Below, piece by piece: positions 8,440 through 13,735 of a stretch of DNA of 17,941 nucleotides. Made by a program: the position numbers and the translations under genes. Source of the stretch: Pelomonas sp036404855 (GTDB lineage Bacteria; Pseudomonadota; Gammaproteobacteria; Burkholderiales; Burkholderiaceae_C); assembly GCF_036404855.1 (NCBI RefSeq), contig NZ_DASWYS010000011.1, positions 1 to 17,941 on the forward strand, given 5' to 3'. The notes beneath the pieces are model-generated. The model worked only from the letters and a program-made list of their open reading frames with translations, had not been told where the DNA came from and searched no databases. Within the stretch, counting starts at the first letter, position 1, and each line of letters opens with the position of its first letter.

Positions 8440-8443
8440 AATG

Positions 8444-8812
8444 ATGTTTGATCACTTCGGCTTCGGAGTTACCAACCTTGCGCAGAGCAAGGCGTTCTTT
8501 CTCAGCGCGCTTGAACCGCTGGGGGTCTCGATAGCCATGGAGGGACCCTATGGCGTCGGCCTGGGTCGCAACGGCAAACCCTCGATGTGGCTTTCCGAAA
8601 CGAAGGAAGTTCCGGCCCACCTGCACATCGCCATAGCAGCCGATTCCCGTGCCGAGGTGGATGCCTTCTACAAAGCCGCCCTGGCCGCAGGTGGCAAGGA
8701 CAACGGAGCCCCCGGTTTGAGGCCGCACTACCATGCGGACTACTACGGGGCTTTCGTCAGCGGTCCCGATGGGCACAACATCGAGGCGGTCTGTCACAAG
8801 CCCGCGTTGTAG
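8444..8812 (+). CDS. VOC (glyoxalase/bleomycin resistance/dioxygenase) family protein
   Basis: 122 residues from ATG 8444 (123 if the ATG at 8441 is used), one vicinal-oxygen-chelate module as in small glyoxalase-like proteins. It shows the family pattern: MFDHFGFGVTNL at the start, AHLHIAIAA in the middle and the closing GPDGHNIEAVCH. Candidate metal ligands are H4, H61 and E114, in the positions usual for this fold. Members include lyases, dioxygenases and antibiotic-binding proteins, so the substrate cannot be named. G+C is low for this window: lines 8461-8520 and 8581-8640 count 34 and 35 G+C of 60, against 43 of 60 in 7681-7740. With its isolation and strong Shine-Dalgarno this hints at later acquisition. 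It converges on the minus-strand cluster. Confidence 0.88.
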   Translation: MFDHFGFGVTNLAQSKAFFLSALEPLGVSIAMEGPYGVGLGRNGKPSMWLSETKEVPAHLHIAIAADSRAEVDAFYKAALAAGGKDNGAPGLRPHYHADYYGAFVSGPDGHNIEAVCHKPAL

Positions 8813-8814
8813 GA

Positions 8815-8846
8815 CCCCGTGCACACGCCTTCGGCGTGTCCCGGGG
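8815..8846 (+). terminator. Composite hairpin after the VOC gene
   Basis: CCCCG pairs with CGGGG as an outer stem, and ACACGCC with GGCGTGT as an inner 7-bp stem around TTC. It begins 3 nt after the VOC stop codon. There is no T-tract, but the position and stability support termination or 3'-end protection. Confidence 0.5.
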
Positions 8847-8918
8847 ACATGCCGAAGGTGGTCACCGCAGCGAACACCTCAACGCTTGGGCTTCGGCTCC
8901 GCTGTGGTCCGTGCGAGA

Positions 8919-8939
8919 TTGCGAGCATCCGCCTCGCAA
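8919..8939. terminator. Hairpin in the convergent gap
   Basis: TTGCGAG and CTCGCAA form a 7-bp perfect stem around CATCCGC. It lies 38 nt beyond the last stop of the minus-strand cluster and could end either transcript. No T-run follows on either strand. Confidence 0.35.
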
Positions 8940-8976
8940 CGCATGAACAGCCTTCGGCATCGCCCACGGCACGATT

Positions 8977-9222
8977 TCAATCCCGCCGTTCGAACCACCT
9001 CGACTTCAGCAGTGCCGCCGCATCGCCCTCGCTGACGTAGAGCGTGGGTTGCCCGGCGTCGAACTCGTACAGCCGCCCGCTCGCTACCCCGCGCACGACG
9101 ACCGGTGCGCTGGCCCGGTAGTGCACCAGCACGCGCCGCTCGCTCGGCGCGGCGGCCGGCCGGGGCTCGGTGGGCTTGGTGGCTTGGCGCAACGCGGCGC
9201 GGCCTTGTCCGCAACATCCCAT
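8977..9222 (-). CDS. Small protein with N-terminal MGCCGQ motif, function unknown
   Basis: 81 residues. It starts with M-G-C-C-G-Q, then a basic, Pro/Ala-rich linker (to about residue 28). A compact beta-rich part follows: RRVLVHYRASAPVVVRG, GRLYEFDAG, LYVSEGDAAALL, KSRWFERRD. Such short CCG-headed proteins with a small beta domain remind me of accessory proteins in phage-like gene sets, but I cannot name a family. The start is well supported: AGGAGG lies 8 nt upstream, and the start codon comes 3 nt after the stop codon of the preceding DUF1360-like gene, so it is the third gene of the unit. The adjacent cysteines C3-C4 suggest metal binding, disulfide formation or lipid/thiol attachment; this is inference. 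Confidence 0.75.
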   Translation of the reverse strand: MGCCGQGRAALRQATKPTEPRPAAAPSERRVLVHYRASAPVVVRGVASGRLYEFDAGQPTLYVSEGDAAALLKSRWFERRD

Positions 9223-9225
9223 GAT

Positions 9226-9546
9226 TCATTCCTCCTGGTGGTGGCGCGGGGCGCGGGCGTCCAGCCCGGCCTCGAGGAGACAGACAGCACCTGACAGCGC
9301 CAGCGTGCCGAGCGCCCAGCCGAGGAGGTCGGTCGCCAGCAGCGGGGCCAGCGGCAAGGCCACCCACAGCGACACGCAGTAGGGGCAGTCCATCAGCTGG
9401 CCCCAGGCGCTGTTGCCGAGTTGCAGGCGCAGCTTGAGCACGAGGCCGAAGGGGCCGTCCTCGGCGGCCAGCAGATGGGTCAGCCGCCAGGCTGCGAGCA
9501 CGGCCAGTGCCAGGCGCGGCCAGAAGCCGAGGTCGTCCAGAGTCAC
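9226..9546 (-). CDS. DUF1360-like small membrane protein with CPYC motif
   Basis: 106 residues from a GTG start that overlaps the upstream gene's stop (GTGA), so translation is probably coupled. The sequence matches what I know of the DUF1360 family: an N-terminal hydrophobic stretch ending in WRLTHLLAAEDGPF (20-33), then LMDCPYCVSLWVALPLAP with C54-x-x-C57, then another long hydrophobic region (about 58-92) and a charged tail (DARAPRHHQEE). At least two, perhaps three, membrane helices are likely. The family has no assigned function; members occur in bacteria of several phyla. The CxxC next to a membrane face could bind metal or be redox active. A longer open frame reaching 10785 is a shadow of the upstream gene. 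Confidence 0.82.
   Translation of the reverse strand: MTLDDLGFWPRLALAVLAAWRLTHLLAAEDGPFGLVLKLRLQLGNSAWGQLMDCPYCVSLWVALPLAPLLATDLLGWALGTLALSGAVCLLEAGLDARAPRHHQEE
9231..9236 (-). promoter_or_regulatory. Shine-Dalgarno of the CCG protein gene
   Basis: Read on the minus strand this is AGGAGG, 8 nt before the ATG at 9222 and inside the 3' end of the DUF1360-like gene. It shows that the 81-residue frame is a real gene. Confidence 0.75.
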
Positions 9547-11918
9547 ACAGGCTCCGGCCCGTTGATGATCTTGATCGGGAACAGCACCCAGCCCGAGTAG
9601 TGCACGGTGCCTTCGTCGACGACGGTCTTGTCCCAGGCCTCGAGGATGACGTTGTAGACGCAGGCTTCGCCCGGTCCGAGCAACTGGTCTCCCGGCAGGC
9701 CCAGCGGATTGCTGGCGGCGTCCAGCACCTGCAGGTTCCAAGGCGTCAGCGTGCCGGTGGTCAGGCTTTCGGCCGGCAGCGCGGCGGCGCGGGCCGGCAC
9801 GGTGTTGGTCGAGTTGATCAGCTGGACCTGCGGCGACACGGCACCCTGCTTGACGAAGCGCACCTGATAGCTGTCGAAGTTGTTGCTCGTGGGGGCGCTC
9901 AGGTCCATGCGGTCGATGTACTGGTCCCAGGCGTAGCCCCGTACATCCACGGTCTTGAACACGCCTTCGGGGGTCTGCGTGTACATGTCGGAGCAGGGCG
10001 CCTGGTTGCCGATGCCGACGATGGCCGCCTGGATGGGCTCGTTGTCGACCCAGGCGCGCTGGAGGTCGTAGTACGTGTTGCCGGCGGTATCGACGACTTG
10101 CAGCAGGACACTGAACTTGCCCGTGGCGCCCTCCTGGTTGGGTGGGTCCTGTGGCGGCAGTGTGCCGCTGTTGAAGGGGCTCGGCGCCAACGAGGGCACG
10201 TTCCAGCACGTGCAGAAGTTGGTGGAGTCGATGTGCACGCAGATGCATTCGCTGCGCGCGCTCCACACGTTGGTGAGGACGCTGGGCGTGGGGTCGCCGT
10301 CCAGCACGTTGCTGCTGCGCACCTGGTCGGCCGTGTAGTTGATCGGCGGGCCGCTGGGTTGGGCAATGCTCATCGGGTTGAACTCGATGTGGGTGACGAG
10401 GCGCCAGTCCCCGCCGGGAACGATGCTGGTGAAGGGCGCGGGCTGGGGCTCGCTGAACGTCGGGTCGGGGATGGCCCAGATCGTGTACTCGCGGATCTTC
10501 TCGCCCAGGCAGCCGTAGACATTTGCCGTACCGCGCACGTGCATGCCGCCGCCGATGGTGGACAGCATTGCCAAGGCGCTGTCGGCGGCCCGCAGCGGTT
10601 CGCTGGGGTTGGTGTAGTCCACCGACCAGGGCGCGCTGAGGCGCTTGATGTAGACCTCGTTGACCGACAGCGCGAAGCTGCCTGTGCAGGGTGGCTGCAG
10701 CTCGGCGCCGTTGGCCGCGAAGACCCGCAGCGTCAGCGTGAAGGTGTTGGAGGTCAGCAGCTCGATGCCGGCGTCGACCGCGCACTTGCGCGTGTCCACC
10801 CAGCCCAGCGTGCCGCCCGACACCGAGAAGTTGCCTTGGGTGGCTGCCACGTCTGGCTGAGCGAAGTTGTTGGGGTAGACGATGGCGCCCGCGAGCAGGC
10901 TGCCGCCAGGGCTGCGCACTTCGATGACGTAGTGGCCGAAGTTGCTGCCCTCGGCGTCGCCGTGCAGGGGTTCAAGGATGCGACCGGGCAGGATGTCGGT
11001 TTCGCCGCGCACGCAGCCGGCAGGGCCGGTCAGCGCGCAATGCAGTGGACGCTGGCAGCGGCGCAGGCAGGCGCGGTAGCTGCGCAGGCAACGGAACACG
11101 TCGCGCAGGTTGCGCGCGCGCGCCAGGCAGCAGCCGAACCGGATGGCGCACAGGCACCAGCAGCGGCAGAACCAGAAGAAGGGGTCGGCGCGGTGCTTGG
11201 CGATGAGCTCGCGGCCCATCAGCGCGGCGGCGGTGTCGGTGCTCAGCAGGCGCTCGAGGATGCGGGTGTTGGCGTCGCCGTCCTCGAAGCAGTCGACCTG
11301 GCCGGCCAGCACCTGCTCGGGCAGGCCTTGTGCGAACTCGACATTGGCGAGCTGGTCATCCAGGTAGGGCTTGTAGGCCTCGGCGAGGGCCTTGACGAGC
11401 TGGCTGAAGTCCGCCCGCTCGGCAACCGTGGGCGGGCTGGCGACGGGCGCGCCCAGCACCTCGCGCACGCAGCGCCAGTAGCGATAGAGGTAATAGCTGG
11501 AGCCGCGGAAGGAGCGTGGCCCGCGGCACATCAGCCAGCCGAAGACGATGCAGCAGCGCAGGTGCAGCAGGCACCAGCGCCAGCGCTCGACCGGACCGAG
11601 CTGTTCGCGCACCTCGACAGGCAGCAGGCGCTGCGCGACGTCTTCCTGGCTGAAGCGTTCGAACAGCGCGAAGGCCTGCGTGAATTCGTCCTCGCAGCTG
11701 GGCGGGTTGGCGAGGGCGTCCTTGATGAGGGCGTCAGATGACTCGGCGCGCCGGAGGTCGGCTTCCAGCACGGGCTTGTAAGCGGCGAGCAACTCGTCCA
11801 GCACGGCGTGGAAGTCATCGTCCAGCGGTTCGTCGTCGTCGGCCATGAGGGGCAGCAGATCGGCCTTTGGGAGGGCTGCGGTGGGAGCGGGGCGGGTCGG
11901 TTTGGGCGTGGTGGCCAT
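9543..11918 (-). CDS. Large cysteine-rich protein: duplicated N-terminal domain plus beta-rich Ig-like tail, function unknown
   Basis: 791 residues; I do not recognise the family. The ATG at 11918 is chosen because AAGGAGG lies 6 nt upstream; the frame runs on to 12017 without support. There is no signal peptide; the start is MATTPKPTRP followed by an acidic stretch (ADDDEPLDDD). Residues about 46-155 and 181-289 are two copies of one helical domain: AYKPxL opens each, and C116/C251, C122/C257, F126-G127/F261-G262 and C150/C284 align. Residues about 325-791 are beta-rich with Ig/FnIII-like phrases (LGWVDT, FSVLLQVVDTAGN, AWVDNEP, VRGYAWDQYID). I count 27 cysteines, including CRCWCLC (251-257), ECIC (558-560) and NFCTCW. 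It is the first gene of a three-gene unit and divergent from the KaiC-like gene. A structural or surface role is only an inference. Confidence 0.8.
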   Translation of the reverse strand: MATTPKPTRPAPTAALPKADLLPLMADDDEPLDDDFHAVLDELLAAYKPVLEADLRRAESSDALIKDALANPPSCEDEFTQAFALFERFSQEDVAQRLLPVEVREQLGPVERWRWCLLHLRCCIVFGWLMCRGPRSFRGSSYYLYRYWRCVREVLGAPVASPPTVAERADFSQLVKALAEAYKPYLDDQLANVEFAQGLPEQVLAGQVDCFEDGDANTRILERLLSTDTAAALMGRELIAKHRADPFFWFCRCWCLCAIRFGCCLARARNLRDVFRCLRSYRACLRRCQRPLHCALTGPAGCVRGETDILPGRILEPLHGDAEGSNFGHYVIEVRSPGGSLLAGAIVYPNNFAQPDVAATQGNFSVSGGTLGWVDTRKCAVDAGIELLTSNTFTLTLRVFAANGAELQPPCTGSFALSVNEVYIKRLSAPWSVDYTNPSEPLRAADSALAMLSTIGGGMHVRGTANVYGCLGEKIREYTIWAIPDPTFSEPQPAPFTSIVPGGDWRLVTHIEFNPMSIAQPSGPPINYTADQVRSSNVLDGDPTPSVLTNVWSARSECICVHIDSTNFCTCWNVPSLAPSPFNSGTLPPQDPPNQEGATGKFSVLLQVVDTAGNTYYDLQRAWVDNEPIQAAIVGIGNQAPCSDMYTQTPEGVFKTVDVRGYAWDQYIDRMDLSAPTSNNFDSYQVRFVKQGAVSPQVQLINSTNTVPARAAALPAESLTTGTLTPWNLQVLDAASNPLGLPGDQLLGPGEACVYNVILEAWDKTVVDEGTVHYSGWVLFPIKIINGPEPV
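11052..11378 (-). repeat. Copy 2 of the internal domain duplication (residues 181-289)
   Basis: This codes for the second copy: AYKPYL at 181-186, FWFCRCWCLC at 248-257, FGCC at 261-264 and YRACLRRC at 281-288. It has more cysteines than copy 1 (ten in 251-288). Confidence 0.65.
11454..11783 (-). repeat. Copy 1 of the internal domain duplication (residues 46-155)
   Basis: This codes for the first copy: AYKPVL at 46-51, then a mostly helical acidic part, the Trp/Cys-rich WRWCLLHLRCC at 113-123 and YWRCVREV at 147-154. It aligns with copy 2 at an offset of 134-135 residues. Confidence 0.65.
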
Positions 11919-11924
11919 GGTTTG

Positions 11925-11931
11925 CCTCCTT
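11925..11931 (-). promoter_or_regulatory. Shine-Dalgarno deciding the start of the 791-residue protein
   Basis: Minus-strand AAGGAGG lies 6 nt before ATG 11918. It rules out the in-frame start at 12017. Confidence 0.75.
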
Positions 11932-11988
11932 GAACGGGCGTGGCGAGGGCGGGCGCCGCAGTGGCTGCGGGCGCTCGGCGGGGAACGG

Positions 11989-12017
11989 CAGCAAGGGCTC
12001 GAGGCGCCTCGTGTCAA
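11989..12017 (-). promoter_or_regulatory. Possible promoter of the cysteine-rich cluster
   Basis: On the minus strand TTGACA (12017-12012) is a perfect -35 consensus. A 17-nt spacer leads to TTGCTG (11994-11989), which is a poor -10. It is about 70 nt upstream of the start codon. The weak -10 would fit a promoter that needs an activator. Confidence 0.3.
12000..12011. promoter_or_regulatory. 12-bp perfect palindrome, possible operator
   Basis: CGAGGCGCCTCG is fully self-complementary. It begins right next to the minus-strand TTGACA and would lie in the promoter spacer, a common place for repressor or MerR-type regulator sites. In G+C-rich DNA such palindromes also arise by chance. Confidence 0.35.
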
Positions 12018-12222
12018 AGCTAGGCGGGGCGCGGGACGGGCGTCTCCCTAGGGCAGGCAGGGCATATTCACCAGTGCACGGGCCGCCGCCGGCCTAAGCG
12101 TTACAACCCTTGCATTCGGGCCCTGCCGTCGCGGCTCTAGGGGACCAGCCGAGGTGCAATGGCGGCATAAACTCGTTTCGCATGGCGCTGCATCCGCGGG
12201 ATGCTGCGCCTTCTTCACGACC

Positions 12223-12226
12223 GGAG
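12223..12226 (+). promoter_or_regulatory. Ribosome binding site deciding the start of the KaiC-like gene
   Basis: GGAG lies 6 nt before ATG 12233. The residues that follow (TRSASGVPGLDEVL) are the normal KaiC-domain beginning, so the frame upstream to 12110 is not coding. Confidence 0.7.
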
Positions 12227-12232
12227 AACTGG

Positions 12233-13735
12233 ATGACCGCGGCCAAAACCCGTTCGGCGAGTGGCGTGCCGGGACTGGACGAGGTCCTGCACGGCGGTCT
12301 GATCGCCGGGCAGCTGTACCTGATCGACGGCGCGCCAGGCGCCGGCAAGACGACGCTGGCGCTGCAGTACCTGATGCAGGGCGTACGCGACGGCGAACAT
12401 GTGCTGTACGTGACGTTGGGTGAGACGGCGGGGGAGCTGCGCGCCGGGGCCGCCTCGCATGGCTGGACGCTGGAAGGTGTCGAGATCGTCGAGCTCGTCG
12501 TGGACGAGGGCCAGTTGCTGGGCGACTCCGAGCTGACGATGTACCACCCGTCGGAAGTGGAACTCAACGACACGACCCGCCGCATCCTTGATGCGGTGGA
12601 GCGCTACCGGCCTCACCGCATGGTGCTCGATTCGCTGTCCGAGCTGCGCCTGCTGGCGCAGACGTCGTTGCGGTACCGCCGCCAGATCCTGGCGCTGAAG
12701 CAGTTCTTCATCGGGCGCGGCTGTACGGTGCTCTTGCTGGACGACCGCTCGGGGGAGGGCATCGACACCCAGGTGCACAGCATCGCGCACGGCGTCATCG
12801 CGCTGGAGCGTACGGTGCCGGCCTACGGCCCTGCGGTGCGCCAGTTGCACGTCACCAAGTTCCGCGGCAGCGACTTCATCAGCGGGCGTCAGGACCTGGT
12901 CTTGCGCCAGGGCGGGCTGAAGGTGTTCGCGCGCCTGACGCCCAGCGATCACGGCGTAGCCTTTGACCGCGCCGTGGTGCCCAGTGGCGTGCCGGCGATG
13001 GACGCCCTGCTGGGGGGCGGCACCGAGCGTGGCACGGCCACGCTGCTCGTCGGTCCCGCCGGATCGGGCAAGTCCACCATCGCCGCACAGTACGCGGTAG
13101 CGGCTGCGCGGCGCGGCGCGCATGCCGTCATCTTCACCTTCGAGGAGGCGCGTACGCTGCTGCTTGACCGGCTGCGGGCACTGGGACTGCACGTCGAGGA
13201 GGGGTGCGGGCCGGGCAAGCTGGAGGTGCGCCAGATCGATCCCGCCGAGGTGCTGCCAAGCCAGTTTGCCAACCTCGTTCGCGAGGCGGTCGAGCTGGCC
13301 GGCGCGAGCGTCGTCGTCATCGACAGTCTCAACGGCTACCTGAACGCGATGCCGGAGTCGCGCGCGCTGACCATCCAACTGCATGAGCTGCTCAGCTATC
13401 TGGGCAACCATGGCGTGGCCACGTTTCTCGTGGCCGCGCAATCCAGCATGCCGGGCGCTGGCATCCGCAGCGTCGTCGACGCCAGCTACCTGGCCGACGC
13501 CGTCGTGCTGTTCAGGATGTACGAGCATGCGGGTGCGGTGCGCAAGGCGATATCCGTGGTCAAGAAGCGCAGCGGACGCCACGAGGACACCATCCGTCAG
13601 CTCTGGTTCGACGCGCAGGGTGTCCATCTCGGCCCGCCGCTGGCGCATCTGCGCGGCGTACTGACGGGTGTGCCCGTGGAGGTCGAGACGCCCCCCCACT
13701 CCAAGGCTGGGCCCGGGGATGCTCAAGCTGGATGA
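12233..13735 (+). CDS. KaiC-like double-domain ATPase
   Basis: 500 residues with two RecA-type KaiC domains, as in cyanobacterial KaiC (about 519 residues). Domain 1: SGVPGLDEVLHGG (10-22), Walker A GAPGAGKTT (33-41), Walker B VLDS (D133). Domain 2: SGVPAMDALLGGG, Walker A GPAGSGKST (274-282), the glutamate pair E304-E305 in FTFEEA, Walker B VVIDS (D364), and the end block DASYLADAVVLF...RKAISVVKKRSGRHEDTIR (416-455). Domain 1 has only one acidic residue (E64 in LGET) where KaiC has a pair. At the KaiC phosphorylation segment the residues corresponding to T426, S431 and T432 read as R, A and S by eye alignment. The family hydrolyses ATP, forms hexamers and serves in signalling. The end overlaps the hybrid kinase start by 17 nt, and no kaiB is present. 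Real circadian function is not implied. Confidence 0.9.
   Translation: MTAAKTRSASGVPGLDEVLHGGLIAGQLYLIDGAPGAGKTTLALQYLMQGVRDGEHVLYVTLGETAGELRAGAASHGWTLEGVEIVELVVDEGQLLGDSELTMYHPSEVELNDTTRRILDAVERYRPHRMVLDSLSELRLLAQTSLRYRRQILALKQFFIGRGCTVLLLDDRSGEGIDTQVHSIAHGVIALERTVPAYGPAVRQLHVTKFRGSDFISGRQDLVLRQGGLKVFARLTPSDHGVAFDRAVVPSGVPAMDALLGGGTERGTATLLVGPAGSGKSTIAAQYAVAAARRGAHAVIFTFEEARTLLLDRLRALGLHVEEGCGPGKLEVRQIDPAEVLPSQFANLVREAVELAGASVVVIDSLNGYLNAMPESRALTIQLHELLSYLGNHGVATFLVAAQSSMPGAGIRSVVDASYLADAVVLFRMYEHAGAVRKAISVVKKRSGRHEDTIRQLWFDAQGVHLGPPLAHLRGVLTGVPVEVETPPHSKAGPGDAQAG

Larger units (their letters stand above)
8163..8440. other. Intergenic gap before the VOC gene
   Basis: No gene is supported in these 278 nt. 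GCGCAAGG (8195-8202) and CCTTGCGC (8241-8248) form an 8-bp inverted repeat around a 38-nt spacer. A short hairpin CGGCG-GGGAT-CGCCG (8281-8295) is followed by CCTTGTT and could weakly terminate the CHASE2 transcript. A TTGACA at 8309-8314 matches a -35 box, but I see no good -10 at 16-18 nt. Confidence 0.5.
8813..8976. other. Convergent intergenic region rich in inverted repeats
   Basis: These 164 nt lie between two genes that end towards each other. They hold a composite hairpin (8815-8846), a 7-bp hairpin TTGCGAG/CTCGCAA (8919-8939) and a 10-bp perfect inverted repeat, ATGCCGAAGG (8849-8858) with CCTTCGGCAT (8951-8960). The motif CTTCGG or its complement occurs four times. Two-way transcription termination is the simplest reading; no gene is supported here. 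Confidence 0.55.
11919..12232. other. Divergent control region between the cysteine-rich cluster and the KaiC-like gene
   Basis: 314 nt without a supported gene. The region holds the Shine-Dalgarno sites of both flanking genes, a 12-bp perfect palindrome (12000-12011), a minus-strand TTGACA directly beside it, and less ordered A+T-richer patches around 12062-12072 and 12098-12116. No firm -10 boxes were found. Short open frames here (for example plus 11845-12051) lack ribosome binding sites and coding character. Confidence 0.55.

Noticed and set aside
8819..9040. Short plus-strand frames after the VOC gene
   Set aside because: They lack ribosome binding sites and overlap both the hairpins and the well-supported minus-strand CCG gene.
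9507..11741. 744-residue plus-strand frame opposite the cysteine-rich gene
   Set aside because: Val/Ala/Gly/Gln-rich shadow composition and no motif. The minus frame has a good Shine-Dalgarno, an internal duplication and coupled downstream genes.
12110..12232. Upstream extension of the KaiC-like frame
   Set aside because: The 41 extra residues do not resemble a KaiC N-terminus, and GGAG 6 nt before ATG 12233 gives a much better start.
13668..13718. Upstream start for the hybrid kinase
   Set aside because: It would add 17 Arg/Pro-rich residues encoded within the KaiC-like gene; ATG 13719 precedes the first domain directly.
12215..13726. 503-residue minus-strand frame opposite the KaiC-like gene
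   Set aside because: The plus strand has two complete KaiC domains; the minus frame is Gln/Arg/His-rich with no domain.
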